Source: Caulobacter sp. Root655 (lineage in GTDB: Bacteria > Pseudomonadota > Alphaproteobacteria > Caulobacterales > Caulobacteraceae). From it: a DNA stretch of 64,000 nt. The notes beneath the pieces are model-generated. The model saw nothing but the letters and a program-made list of their open reading frames with translations. It was not told the origin of the DNA and did no database searches. Both the position numbers and the translations under genes were made by a program. Positions 16,499 through 25,108 of the stretch are shown in pieces. The DNA lies in assembly GCF_001427665.1 (NCBI RefSeq), contig NZ_LMHC01000006.1, positions 62,001 through 126,000 of the forward strand, in the 5' to 3' direction. Each line of letters begins with the position of its first letter. Positions within the stretch are counted from its first letter, which is position 1.

Positions 16499-17394
16499 CT
16501 GTCGCCAGTTCCTGATTGGTCTAGCACGTTTGGACCGAGGGTCGTCGCGCGAGAGCGTCTCCACCCTAACTTGAATAGCCTGCGTGACGACCGATCTCTC
16601 GGTAGCCCCGCGGACCCGCTTCGCTGCGCTCGACCCGTTACGCCCCCCTTGCCGGGCTTGTGCCCCTGAGAAGGATCGTTTCGAAGCGCGTGTGACCGCC
16701 GCCCCTATGAGGCAGCGATCTTACCGCAATGTTAGAATTGCGGCAGGGGTCCTTTGGCAACCCCTTTTCGCACCGTCAAGGGGTGAGGGAGGGCATAAAT
16801 TCACCGTCCCTTTGACGCACGCACTATCGTTGCCGCACCGCACAAAAGGGAAATCAGGATTTGAGGGCGGTTTTTCCCTATCATGGAGAATATCCATGCT
16901 GCGCTGCAACAAACTGACAAAACGCCGGTCTTGCAGGCGTGACCACGGCGAGCACCGAGCCAAAGCGCAATCCTGCGGCGAACGTCCCTGGCCGTTCTCG
17001 GGCGCTCGCCGGGCGTCGCCTCCCGCCGAAAGCCGGGGAATGGGCCCGTCGGCGCCTTCCGCCAGGCCGAAAATGGCCGCGCCCGGCTGAAATCCGTACC
17101 TCGATCGGTCGGAATCGGCGGCCGAGCCTGACGATTCCGGTCTCAGACGGCCGCCGCCGGACCGAAGCTCCACCGCCGGATTCCGGACGCGTCGCCATGG
17201 CCATCCGCCCGTCGCGAAGACGCCGGGCGGGCCGGTGGCCGGCGCGCCCAGGCATGACGCCGATGGGCGGCTAAAATTTCACTTCTGCACGGGAGGGGGA
17301 CGGAAGTGATGAAAGTCGCGGCGCCGGCCCACGAGCCACCCCACGTCACGAGCGATGACTTCGATCGAATGACCAGGCCGCGGATGAGGAGAAG
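16499..17394. other. gene-free stretch upstream of exbB
   Basis: About 900 bases without a convincing gene: the open frames are Arg/Pro-rich shadows without ribosome-binding sites. It must hold the exbB promoter on its left side. One clear structure is the perfect inverted repeat CCGCAAT, six bases, ATTGCGG at 16724-16743, some 225 bases before exbB. Nothing else is recognised. Confidence 0.5.
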
Positions 17395-17470
17395 TGGTGC
17401 CTGGGGCCGGAATCGAACCAGCGACACGCGGATTTTCAATCCGCTGCTCTACCAACTGAGCTACCCAGGC
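17395..17470 (-). tRNA. tRNA-Phe (GAA)
   Basis: A 76-nt cloverleaf with encoded CCA: acceptor GCCTGGG/CCCAGGC, D-arm GCTCAGTTGGTAGAGC, anticodon arm GCGGA-TTGAAAA-TCCGC giving GAA, T-arm with GGTTCGATTCC. All stems pair. It follows yacG on the same strand, 110 bases downstream. Confidence 0.97.
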
Positions 17471-17580
17471 CCTGAGCCTTGGAGGCGGTCGAAACCGCCC
17501 CGGCGCCCGCCTGACGGCGAGGAGCCGCGTCTATAGGTGAGCCGAAAAACGAAGTCCAGTCCCTCGTGGGCGATCGCCGA

Positions 17581-17751
17581 TTATTCCCGCTCGAAGTCTG
17601 TGGACGGCGGGTTTTCCTCGTCCTCGTCGGCGCCGGGCACGACGTAGCGGTCCGACAGCCAGCGGTTCAGGTCGACGTCGGCGCAGCGCTTGGAGCAGAA
17701 CGGCCGGAACTCCGGGATCGCGGGCTTCTTGCAGATCGGGCAGGCGCTCAT
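17581..17751 (-). CDS. yacG: DNA gyrase inhibitor/zinc-binding protein YacG
   Basis: 56 aa from ATG 17751. A single zinc site is formed by CPICKKP near the N-terminus and FCSKRC 15 residues later, then DLNRWLSDRYVVP and an acidic tail, as in the YacG/DUF329 family. The E. coli member binds and inhibits GyrB. The start overlaps the stop of the upstream RNase gene (ATGA), so it is translationally coupled to it. Confidence 0.9.
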   Translation of the reverse strand: MSACPICKKPAIPEFRPFCSKRCADVDLNRWLSDRYVVPGADEDEENPPSTDFERE

Positions 17752-18788
17752 GACGCGGAGACCTCCAGGCGGTCGTTGGGCCAGTCGGCGACGACCGACA
17801 GGGTGAAGCGCCGGCCGATCTTGTCGGCCAGGCCGGCGTCCAGGGCCGCGAAGGCCTCGGCGACGGCCGGGCCGCAGCGTCCGGCCAGCCTGCCGCCGGG
17901 GTCGGCCCTGCCCTCGCGCTCGAAGGCCCGGACCAGGCGCAGGGCGCCGGCGCGGGCCGACAGGCCGCCCGTCTCGTCGAGCAGCCGGTCGAGGATCGGC
18001 CGGGTCCGGCGCGGCACGATCATCTCGAGCGCCCCGAACTTGCTGATCGGCCCCAGGCCGACGCCGGGATTGTCGATGGCGAAGGCGTTGCGCGCCGCCG
18101 TGGTCAGGGCTGGACCGTCGTGGCCCCGGCCGACCAGGTCGAACACCACAAGCCCCGCCAGGCCCTTCAGGCGCAGGACCCGGGCGGCCGTGGTGAAAGC
18201 GGCCATGTTGGCGGCGCGGGCCGCCTTCTTGGAGTCGCCGTCGCGGTTTCCGAGGTCGACGTCGACGGCCACCAGGGCCCGGGTCGGTTCGACGGCGATG
18301 TCGCCGCCGCCCGGCAGGGCGAAGACGGTCATCAGGGCCTCGGCCTCGGCGGCCTCGACCGCCTCCAGGGCGGCCAGGCCCTGGGTGGGCGAGCCCGACT
18401 TCACCCACAGGCGCAGCAGCTCGTCGATGGTCGGGGCGTGGGCTAGGACGCGGGGCTCGCCCTCGGCCTCGCCGATGAAGCGGGCCACGGCCGACTTGTC
18501 GCGGCGCGAGGGCGCGCGGATCTCGATCTCGACCAGTTGGCCCTCGACCAGCTTGGGCATGTCGGGGCGCAACGGCAGCAGGATGTCGGCCCCGCCCGGC
18601 AGGGCGACGAAGGCCGAGGCGAAGGCGCGCTCGATCTTCTTGACCCGGGCCACGCCGCGCACGCCCTCGGCGTCCAGCGGATCGTCACCGTCCCAGGTGG
18701 CGACCAGGCGTTCGGGGCGACCGTCCAGGGTGACCACCCCGACCGTCTCGCCGATGCCCTTGTAGAGATAGGCGCGCCGCTCGCTCAT
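17748..18788 (-). CDS. short ribonuclease E/G-family protein
   Basis: 346 aa, shorter than E. coli RNase G (489 aa). An S1-like segment lies at residues about 40-75 (GVARVKKIERAFASAFV). The catalytic core keeps both metal-binding Asp: ALVAVDVDLGNR (residues about 168-179) and GLVVFDLVG (about 210). The Zn-link CPxC region and the C-terminal dimer part of RNase E/G are missing. It probably acts in RNA processing or rRNA maturation, or may be a regulatory derivative. It overlaps maf upstream and yacG downstream by 4 bases each. Confidence 0.8.
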   Translation of the reverse strand: MSERRAYLYKGIGETVGVVTLDGRPERLVATWDGDDPLDAEGVRGVARVKKIERAFASAFVALPGGADILLPLRPDMPKLVEGQLVEIEIRAPSRRDKSAVARFIGEAEGEPRVLAHAPTIDELLRLWVKSGSPTQGLAALEAVEAAEAEALMTVFALPGGGDIAVEPTRALVAVDVDLGNRDGDSKKAARAANMAAFTTAARVLRLKGLAGLVVFDLVGRGHDGPALTTAARNAFAIDNPGVGLGPISKFGALEMIVPRRTRPILDRLLDETGGLSARAGALRLVRAFEREGRADPGGRLAGRCGPAVAEAFAALDAGLADKIGRRFTLSVVADWPNDRLEVSAS

Positions 18789-19372
18789 GGTTTCTTCCAG
18801 TCGAGACCCTGAAGCAGGTTCATGGTCTCATAGAGGGGCAGGCCGACGACCGAGGTGTAGGAGCCATGCAGGTCGATGATGAAACCGCCCGCCACGCCTT
18901 GCACGCCGTAGCCGCCGGCCTTGCCGTTCCATTCGCCGCCGGCCAGGTAGTCGGCCTTCTCGGCGTCGGACAGATGCTTGAACTGCACCCGGGTCTCGAC
19001 CAGCCGCGAGGCCTCGCGGCCGTCGGGGGCGATCGCCGCGACGCCGGTCAGCACCATGTGGTTGCGGCCCGACAGCAGCTTGAGACAGTAGGCCGCCTGC
19101 TCGGGTGTCTCGGCCTTGGGCAGGATGCGGCGACCGACGGCGACGACGGTGTCGGCGGCCAGCACCAGGCAGCCGGGCGAGCGCGGGGCCACCGCCCTCG
19201 CCTTCTCGACGGCCAGACGCAAGGCATGGCGCCGCGGGGTCTCGTCCCGCGACGGCGCCTCGTCGATGTCGGCGGGATCGACCCGATCCGGGACGACGCC
19301 GACCTGCGCGAGCAGGTCCAGGCGCCGGGGGCTCGCACTGGCCAAAACCAGCGGCGTCCGCTGGACGACCAT
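18785..19372 (-). CDS. maf: Maf-family nucleotide pyrophosphatase
   Basis: 195 aa. The family signature LASASPRRLDLL is at residues 9-20, and ADTVV (residues 73-77) and the EWNGKAGGYGVQG loop follow. Maf proteins hydrolyse non-canonical or excess nucleoside triphosphates (dTTP, UTP, m5UTP and others) to prevent misincorporation, and some affect septation. It sits between infA (8 bases upstream) and the RNase gene (ATGA overlap) in the conserved alphaproteobacterial order. Confidence 0.93.
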   Translation of the reverse strand: MVVQRTPLVLASASPRRLDLLAQVGVVPDRVDPADIDEAPSRDETPRRHALRLAVEKARAVAPRSPGCLVLAADTVVAVGRRILPKAETPEQAAYCLKLLSGRNHMVLTGVAAIAPDGREASRLVETRVQFKHLSDAEKADYLAGGEWNGKAGGYGVQGVAGGFIIDLHGSYTSVVGLPLYETMNLLQGLDWKKP

Positions 19373-19380
19373 CGCCAGCC

Positions 19381-19599
19381 CTACTTGAAGCGGTAGGTGA
19401 TGCGGCCCTTGGTCAGGTCGTAGGGCGTCATTTCCACGAGCACCTTGTCGCCGGCCAGCACGCGGATGCGGTTCTTGCGCATCTTGCCGGCGGTATGGGC
19501 GATGATCTCGTGATCGTTCTCCAGCTTCACGCGGAAGGTCGCGTTGGGCAGCAATTCGCTGACCGTACCGGGAAACTCGAGCAGTTCTTCCTTAGCCAT
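19381..19599 (-). CDS. infA: translation initiation factor IF-1
   Basis: 72 aa from ATG 19599, the exact usual length. One OB-fold: [19 protein letters not shown], then [20 protein letters not shown] and the end RITYRFK are highly conserved IF-1 sequence. IF-1 binds the ribosomal A site during initiation. It is followed 8 bases later by maf. Confidence 0.98.
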   Translation of the reverse strand: MAKEELLEFPGTVSELLPNATFRVKLENDHEIIAHTAGKMRKNRIRVLAGDKVLVEMTPYDLTKGRITYRFK

Positions 19600-19696
19600 C
19601 AGGCCTCTCAAAACGGGTGACGCCATGCCGGTAGAGCCCCCGCGACGATTGAGTCGGGGAGCGGATCGCGGCTGCGAGGCGGGGTGTATAGCGCAT

Positions 19697-20152
19697 TCAC
19701 CCCCCGAACGTCGATGGCGCGCCGAAACGTTGTCGAATCGCGTTGGCCAGGGCGTCGCGCACCTCACGATAGGCGGTAAGCATGGCGTCGCGGGAACCGA
19801 TCGCAAGGGTGGGGTCGTGGGTCGGCCAGTACTCGATGTCGGTGGCCCGGTCGCGAGCCAGCTCCACGGCCCGGTGCTGGGCCTCGGGGGTCAGGGAGAT
19901 GACCACGTCGAAACTGTCGTCCTCCAGCTGGGCGAAGCTCTTGGGGCGATGACCGGCGACGTCCAGGCCCATCTCGTCCATGACCACGGCCACGAACGGA
20001 TCGACGCCCTCCTCGGCCGGGTCGCCCTTCAGGCCGCACGAATCGACGAAGGCCCGGGCGCCGTAGAAATGCCGGAACAGGGCCTCGGCCATCGGCGAGC
20101 GCACGCGGTTGTAGTTGCAGGCGAACAGCACCGCGTCCGGAAGCCCCGACAC
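19697..20152 (-). CDS. low-molecular-weight protein tyrosine phosphatase / ArsC-like
   Basis: 151 aa, starting at GTG 20152. The P-loop CX5R is CNYNRVR (Cys12-Arg18) followed by [10 protein letters not shown], and the general acid is probably Asp in THDPT. This is the LMW-PTP/arsenate reductase fold. Its constant place between infA and UPF0262 in alphaproteobacteria suggests a housekeeping phosphatase rather than arsenic resistance, and no ars genes are present. Confidence 0.85.
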   Translation of the reverse strand: MSGLPDAVLFACNYNRVRSPMAEALFRHFYGARAFVDSCGLKGDPAEEGVDPFVAVVMDEMGLDVAGHRPKSFAQLEDDSFDVVISLTPEAQHRAVELARDRATDIEYWPTHDPTLAIGSRDAMLTAYREVRDALANAIRQRFGAPSTFGG

Positions 20153-20157
20153 CCCTA

Positions 20158-20269
20158 GAGCCTCTCTCTGCCGAACAAGCTCAACCGCTCAGAAGAGAGA
20201 GGCTCCAGAGTCTGGGTTCTTGGGCGTGTTCTCATCGTGAAACCGGGGCCACTTTCGCGGAACACGCCC
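20158..20269. repeat. two palindromic hairpins between UPF0262 and phosphatase genes
   Basis: GAGCCTCTCTCT (20158-20169) pairs with AGAGAGAGGCTC (20194-20205). A second unit pairs GGGCGTGTT (20222-20230) with AACACGCCC (20261-20269) around a GTGAAA/TTTCGC core. They may attenuate transcription between the two genes or be dispersed repeats. Confidence 0.6.
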
Positions 20270-20761
20270 TCAGCCCCGCCAGTGCAGCGCGCAGATCAGG
20301 GTGAACAGCCGTCGGGCGGTGTCGAGGTCGGTCTTGACCTTGCCCTCCAGCCGCTCGCGCAGCAGCGACGAACCCTCGTTGTGCAGGCCGCGCCGGCCCA
20401 TGTCCAAGGCCTCGATCTGCTGCGGCGACGAGTTGCGGATCGCCGAATAGTAGCTGTCGCAGATCATGAAGTAGTCCTTGATCACTCCCCGGAAGGGCGA
20501 CAGGGACAGCAGGTGCCGGCGCTCCCAGCGCTCGCTTTCAGGGCCCGGCCCGACGATGTCGAAGGCCAGGCGGTTCTCGATCAGCGACAGGCGCAGGTCG
20601 TAGGGCCCGCCCGCCGCCTCGGCCGGCTCGAAATAGTTGCCGTCCAGCAGGTCGAAGATCGCCACCTGCCGCTCCTGCTCCTGGTCGCGGGACGCCGCCG
20701 CGAGGCTGTCCTCGTCGATGACGATGGACTTCAGGGACTGGCTGGCTTTGACGTCTGACAT
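20270..20761 (-). CDS. UPF0262 family protein
   Basis: 163 aa, soluble. Recognised by [14 protein letters not shown], the [25 protein letters not shown] core and the length of the alphaproteobacterial UPF0262 family, which has no known function. It follows hisD by 18 bases and is almost always next to it, so co-transcription with histidine biosynthesis is likely though a direct metabolic role is not shown. Confidence 0.88.
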   Translation of the reverse strand: MSDVKASQSLKSIVIDEDSLAAASRDQEQERQVAIFDLLDGNYFEPAEAAGGPYDLRLSLIENRLAFDIVGPGPESERWERRHLLSLSPFRGVIKDYFMICDSYYSAIRNSSPQQIEALDMGRRGLHNEGSSLLRERLEGKVKTDLDTARRLFTLICALHWRG

Positions 20762-20779
20762 CGGAGGGAGACTTGCGCC

Positions 20780-22081
20780 TTACGGCTTCGAAGGCAACCG
20801 GCCAGACGGGAGGCGGATCGACGCCGACAGCGCGTGGGCCGGCAGGCCCTCGGCCCTGGCCAGGGCCACGGTGTGGGGGCCGAGGATCCCGAACGACGCC
20901 GCGTCGCATTTGACGATCGAGGTGCGCTTGAGGAAGTCGTAGATCGACAGGCCCGACTGGAAGCGCGCCGCGCGGCTGGTCGGCAGCACGTGGTTGGAGC
21001 CGGCCACGTAGTCGCCGATCGCCTCGGGCGTCAGCCGGCCCAGGAAGATCGCCCCGGCGTGGCGCACCCGGTCGGCCAGGCGCTCGGGGTCGTCGATCGC
21101 GAACTCGACGTGCTCGGGGGCCAGCAGGTCAACCAGGCGCGGGCTATCGTCCAGATGGCACAGGATGATCGCCCCGTGGTCGCGCCACGACTCGGCGGCG
21201 TCGACGCCCGTCGGCAGGGTCTTCAGCAGGGCGTCGACGGCGTCCGACACCGCCTGGGCGAAGTCCTCGTCGTCGGTGATCAGGATCGACTGGGCGGCCG
21301 GGTCGTGCTCGGCCTGGCTCAGCAGGTCGGCGGCGATCCAGTCGGGATTGTTGTTGGCGTCGGCGACCACCACGATCTCGGACGGGCCGGCCAGGGCGTC
21401 GATGCCGACCACGCCGTACAGCCGGCGCTTGGCGGCGGTGACATAGGCGTTGCCCGGGCCGACGATCTTGTCGACCGGCTGGATCGGCCCCGCGCCATAG
21501 GCCAGGGCGGCGACGGCCTGGGCCCCGCCGATCCGCCAGATCTCGGTGACCCCGGCCTCCTTGGCGGCGGCCAGCACCGCCGGCTCCAGCTTGCCGGGCG
21601 GGGTGACCATGGCGATGCGGTCGACGCCGGCCACCTGGGCGGGCACGGCGTTCATCAGCACGGTCGAGGGATAGGCTGCGCGACCGCCGGGCACATAGAC
21701 GCCCACGGCCTCCAACGGCGTCCAGCGCCAGCCCAGCTGCACGCCGGCCTCGTCGGTCCACGACTGGTCGGTGGGGCGCTGGCGTTCGTGGAAGGCGCGG
21801 ATGCGGGCGGCGGCGAAGGCGATGGCCTCGCGGACCTCGGGGGTCGCGGCGGCGGCGCCGGCCTCGATCTCCTCGGCGGTGACGCGGATCGTTTCTTCCG
21901 TCAGCTCCACCCCATCGAAGCGGCTGGTGAAGCTGAGCACGGCGGCCAGGCCGTCGGCCCGCACGGCGTCCAGCACGTTGCGCGCGGCCGCATCGACGTT
22001 CTCGGGCGCGCCCCGGCGCTCGTCGAGGAAGGCCTTGAAAGCGGCGGGAAAGGCGGGGTCGGCGGAGTTGAAACGACGCAT
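20780..22081 (-). CDS. hisD: histidinol dehydrogenase
   Basis: 433 aa from ATG 22081. It catalyses the last two steps of histidine synthesis, L-histidinol to L-histidine, with NAD and zinc. Family landmarks: [43 protein letters not shown] (zinc and substrate region) and GSNHVLPT near the C-terminus. Length matches the family. The genes normally upstream in alphaproteobacteria (DUF2948, murA) are found 9 kb away here. UPF0262 follows in the same transcript. Confidence 0.97.
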   Translation of the reverse strand: MRRFNSADPAFPAAFKAFLDERRGAPENVDAAARNVLDAVRADGLAAVLSFTSRFDGVELTEETIRVTAEEIEAGAAAATPEVREAIAFAAARIRAFHERQRPTDQSWTDEAGVQLGWRWTPLEAVGVYVPGGRAAYPSTVLMNAVPAQVAGVDRIAMVTPPGKLEPAVLAAAKEAGVTEIWRIGGAQAVAALAYGAGPIQPVDKIVGPGNAYVTAAKRRLYGVVGIDALAGPSEIVVVADANNNPDWIAADLLSQAEHDPAAQSILITDDEDFAQAVSDAVDALLKTLPTGVDAAESWRDHGAIILCHLDDSPRLVDLLAPEHVEFAIDDPERLADRVRHAGAIFLGRLTPEAIGDYVAGSNHVLPTSRAARFQSGLSIYDFLKRTSIVKCDAASFGILGPHTVALARAEGLPAHALSASIRLPSGRLPSKP

Positions 22082-22144
22082 GGGGCCTAGATGCGGGTTT
22101 TTGTGTGGGATGCAAGTTTTGATGCACGAGGCCGCCAACCCAAA

Positions 22145-22280
22145 GCCTCCCCCTGTGGGGGAGGCGATCGCGCAGCGATCGGTGGGGGGGAGTTTTGGGG
22201 TTGTCGATCGTAGGACTGGCCATCGGCCTATCACTCCCCCCTCCGTCGGCTTCGCCGACACCTCCCCCACAGGGGGAGGC
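22145..22280. repeat. palindromic intergenic repeat, family 3
   Basis: GCCTCCCCCTGTGGGGGAGG at 22145-22164 has its exact inverse at 22261-22280. Inner segments (GATCGCGCAGCGATC and GTCGGCTTCGCCGAC) are themselves hairpins. It is just upstream of hisD; similar units lie at 10681 and 22898. Confidence 0.8.
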
Positions 22281-22339
22281 TTTACGGACACATGACTTCG
22301 CCGCCTGACGGGATGTCCCGAAAGGGTGGTTGAGGAGGA

Positions 22340-22730
22340 CGCGGAGCGGCCGGGCCAAGCCCGGATGACCGTGAGTTTGTGTGTGCGTTTCGGCTAGACC
22401 TGACCGCTCCGCGAAACCGTTCTTCTCAAGGGACGGCGATTGAGGGCTTGTTTCATCCCGATCGACGTTTCCCCTCGGACGGGCAGGATCAAAGCCGCCC
22501 GGAAGGGGCCGTCGGCGACTCCGACTGATCCTGGAACAGGGATTGATCGGGCCCGAGCGGGCGTCGGGGTGCAGGACGCAAGTCCCGGCGAGGTTTCGGT
22601 GGGTCCCGGATCTATCCACGAACAGACCCACACCTGCCTCGCGCGCGGCCCTGCGCGGCCCCGCTCGGTTCCATCCCCATCGCCTGCTTGGGCCGGTACC
22701 AAGAGCCCTCCCCGTGATGGAGACAGCTCT
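22340..22730 (+). ncRNA. candidate structured RNA, class unknown
   Basis: No convincing protein gene, but dense nested complementarity. 22340-22349 pairs with 22404-22413 (10 bp). GAGGGCT 22442-22448 pairs with 22704-22710. CCCGATC 22457-22463 pairs with 22545-22551. CAGGATCA 22484-22491 pairs with 22526-22533 and encloses two hairpins (22497/22506 and 22511/22521), a three-way junction. GAGCGGG 22555-22561 pairs with 22660-22666 and encloses GGAC-GCAA-GTCC (a GNRA loop) and GTGGGTC 22599-22605 with 22625-22631. The loops look right only on the plus strand. It lacks the RNase P signature GAGGAAAGTCC, a tmRNA tag and the SRP loop. Promoter and terminator are not clear. Confidence 0.4.
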
Positions 22731-22897
22731 ATTGTGCAGCGGGTTTGAGCGCGGCGGTCAATGTGACGCTGATTTTCTTGCAGGGCGTTGGAAAGGCTGG
22801 GGTTCCTTCCGGCGCGGGCGGGGATACAGGCACGCCCGTCCCCGTCAGGCGGATGCTTTCAACGTCCGAGAAGGGTGGAAGTCAGACAACCGTTCTT

Positions 22898-23024
22898 CCC
22901 TCCCCCTTGTGGGGAGGGGGGACCAGCGAAGCTGGTGGGTGGGGCTTCACCGCCGCAAGGACGCCCTGCACCGGACCCCCACCCGACCCGCTACGCGGGC
23001 CACCCTCCCCGCAGGGGGGAGGGA
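22898..23024. repeat. palindromic intergenic repeat, family 3
   Basis: CCCTCCCCCTTGTGGGGAGG (22898-22917) faces CCCTCCCCGCAGGGGGGAGG (23003-23022) with matching inner segments (ACCAGCGAAGCTGGT is a hairpin). It ends about 70 bases from the permease stop codon. Confidence 0.75.
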
Positions 23025-23095
23025 CGGGATGGTTTTGGGTTTCAGATGCTGACCGTTCGAACCTCCGCAACGGGTCGAAAGCGGAAACCAACGCC

Positions 23096-24580
23096 CTATT
23101 GGAAAGCCGACGCCCTCGCCCCGCCGCCAACCCGCATCGCCGCCCAATAGACCGCCGCCGCCAGTCCCGCCCCGACGAACCACGCATAGTCGTAGAGCCC
23201 CGTCCACGGCGCCCCGAGCCCGGCCGCCGCCGGCAGGCCGGCCGCCTTCAGGAACCCCGGCAGGTTCGGCGCCACGCCGATCACGAAGGCCGCCAGCGCC
23301 GCCAGGTTCCAGCCCTTGAAATAGGTATAGCGCCCCGTCCGGTCGTACAGCGCCTCGACGTCCAGCCGGGTCCGCCGCAGCGGCCAGTAGTCAGTGATCA
23401 GGATCCCGGCCACCGGCCCCAGCAGGGCGCCATAGCCGGTCAGCCAGACGAAGATGTAGCCCTGCGTGCTCTCCAGCAGCTTCCACGGCATGATCAGCAC
23501 CCCGATGACAGCGGTGATGTAGCCGCCGGTGCGATAGCTGATCCGCTGGGGCCACAGGGCCGAGAAGTCGTAGGCGGGGCCGACCAGGTTGGCGGCGATG
23601 TTGCAGGAGACGGTGTCGAGGCTGATGATCAGCAGGCCGACCAGCACCGCGATCCCGCCGATGTCGCCGGCCAGGGCCACCGGGTCCCAGATCGGCTTGC
23701 CGAAGATCAGCACCGTGGCCGAGGTGGTGATGACGCTCATGGTCGCCAACAGGGCCATCGGCCCCGGCAAGCCCACGGCCTGGCCGACGATCTGGTCCTT
23801 CTGCGACCGGGCGAAGCGCGTGAAGTCGGGGATGTTGAGGGCCAGGGTCGCCCAGTAGCCGGTCATGGCGGTGACGGCGGGGCCGAAGTCGCGCCAGAAG
23901 GTCCCGGCCTTGGCGCCGCCGGGGTCGTAGGCCGAGGGTTCGTGCAGGATCGGCCCCAGGCCGCCGGCCTTGCTCAGCGCCCACCAGACCAGCAGGCCAC
24001 AGACGACGACCTTGACCGGCGCCGTCCAGGTCTCGAGCTTGCGCACCGTCTCCAGGCCCTTGGTGACGAACAGCAACTGGATCGCCCAGAAGGCGGCGAA
24101 GGCCAGCAGTTGGCCGACCCCGATGCCCAGCACCGGGACCATCGGCCCGACCAGGCCGCGCCCGACCATCACCCCCAGCAGGGTCAGCAGCGCCCCGCCG
24201 CCGATCCAGGTCTGGATGCCGTACCAGCCGCAGGCGACCACCGCCCGGGCCAGGGCCGGGGCCCGCGCCCCGCGCCAGCCGAACGAGGCCCGGGCCAGCA
24301 CCGCGTAGGGCACGCCCCAGCGCGCCCCGGCGTGGCCGATCAGCAGCATCGGGACCAGCACCACCAGGTTGCCCAGCAGCACCGCCCACACCGCCTGTCC
24401 GGCCGACATCCCCTGCTCGATCAGGCCCGCCGCCAGCATGTAGGCCGGCACGGCGATGACCATGCCCAGCCACAGGGCCGCGAAGTGCTGGGCGCGCCAG
24501 GTGCGCTGCTCGGGCGTGGTCGGCGCCAGGTCAGGGTTCCAGAGCGTGTTGCCGCCCTGAAGGTCGATTTTCTGATGCAT
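23096..24580 (-). CDS. NCS1-family nucleobase/hydantoin/allantoin permease
   Basis: 494 aa from ATG 24580, with about 12 membrane helices. The N-terminus NTLWNPDLAPTTPEQRTW, the helix-1 region AALWLGMVIAVPAYMLA and the central NIPDFTRFARSQKDQIVGQ segment are typical of the Mhp1/PucI branch of NCS1 sodium or proton symporters. Substrates of this branch include hydantoins, allantoin, uracil and cytosine. No purine or pyrimidine catabolic gene is adjacent, so the substrate stays open. It lies in the accessory stretch between hisD and DUF2948. Confidence 0.88.
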   Translation of the reverse strand: MHQKIDLQGGNTLWNPDLAPTTPEQRTWRAQHFAALWLGMVIAVPAYMLAAGLIEQGMSAGQAVWAVLLGNLVVLVPMLLIGHAGARWGVPYAVLARASFGWRGARAPALARAVVACGWYGIQTWIGGGALLTLLGVMVGRGLVGPMVPVLGIGVGQLLAFAAFWAIQLLFVTKGLETVRKLETWTAPVKVVVCGLLVWWALSKAGGLGPILHEPSAYDPGGAKAGTFWRDFGPAVTAMTGYWATLALNIPDFTRFARSQKDQIVGQAVGLPGPMALLATMSVITTSATVLIFGKPIWDPVALAGDIGGIAVLVGLLIISLDTVSCNIAANLVGPAYDFSALWPQRISYRTGGYITAVIGVLIMPWKLLESTQGYIFVWLTGYGALLGPVAGILITDYWPLRRTRLDVEALYDRTGRYTYFKGWNLAALAAFVIGVAPNLPGFLKAAGLPAAAGLGAPWTGLYDYAWFVGAGLAAAVYWAAMRVGGGARASAFQ

Positions 24581-24672
24581 GCCGCCCCCGCGATGTCGTG
24601 GGCGGAGCATCGGTCAGGTTGGGGGTGGACGTCACGCTTTAAGTGGGGTGGCGGCGGTCAGCTCCCTAGTGC

Positions 24673-24784
24673 TGTCATCCCGGACAAGCGCGCAGCGCGC
24701 CGATCCGGGACCGGCGCGTGAACGCAAGCGCTTCCGGCGGTCCCGGATCTTCACCCGGCTTCGCCGGGTTCGTCCGGGATGACA
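24673..24784. repeat. palindromic intergenic repeat, family 1 copy 2
   Basis: The same TGTCATCCCGGA arm (24673-24684) and its inverse (24773-24784) as at 3541-3642, with the interior nearly identical to copy 1 for the first 60 bases. Confidence 0.85.
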
Positions 24785-24804
24785 ACAGTTGGGGTTTGGT
24801 CGCC

Positions 24805-24999
24805 CTACCCCATCCCCGCATAGGCCAGGGTCGCCAGCCCCGCCCCGAACAGCAGGAACATCGCCACCAGCCCCACCCGGCCCCACTGGATGCAGGGACC
24901 CATGTGCCGCAGCTCGGCGGAGGCCGGCTTGTTGATGTCGCATTTCCTGAAGAACACGGGACGCACGCGCACACGGGTCGCATACATGGCGTCGACCAT
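24805..24999 (-). CDS. small single-span membrane protein
   Basis: 64 aa from ATG 24999 with a strong AGGGAGG seven bases upstream. The N-terminal 40 residues are basic with two Cys (FRKCDINKPA and MGPCIQW), and one hydrophobic span (VGLVAMFLLFGAGLATLAYA) ends the protein. No family is recognised. The ribosome-binding site makes it a credible gene. Confidence 0.55.
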   Translation of the reverse strand: MVDAMYATRVRVRPVFFRKCDINKPASAELRHMGPCIQWGRVGLVAMFLLFGAGLATLAYAGMG

Positions 25000-25108
25000 G
25001 GTGAACCTCCCTAACGATGCCCGCCCCTCTGGCGGGGACGTGGGTCGAGGTTAACACGAAACTCGCCTGATAGGCGAACAACGGGCGTGACCATCCGCCT
25101 TGCGCGCA

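Noticed and set aside
16883-16942. 19-codon frame starting ATGGAGAATATCC upstream of tRNA-Phe
   Set aside because: No ribosome-binding site and no supporting conservation visible.
17143-17536. Frames overlapping tRNA-Phe on both strands
   Set aside because: They read through the tRNA and have no features of their own.
19697-20152. Arsenic resistance gene arsC
   Set aside because: The P-loop fits both phosphatase and ArsC, but no ars operon is nearby and the gene holds a conserved housekeeping position.
22340-22730. Identification as RNase P RNA, tmRNA, SRP RNA or a cobalamin riboswitch
   Set aside because: The invariant RNase P strand, the tmRNA tag, the SRP GGAA-loop context and the B12 box were looked for and not found, so no class name is given.
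22440-22748. 102-codon plus-strand frame inside the RNA candidate
   Set aside because: No ribosome-binding site, Arg/Pro/Ser-rich, and the DNA is better explained by base-paired stems.
22745-24721. 658-codon plus-strand frame across repeats and the permease
   Set aside because: Starts in repeat sequence, runs antisense to a 12-helix permease and has no domain.
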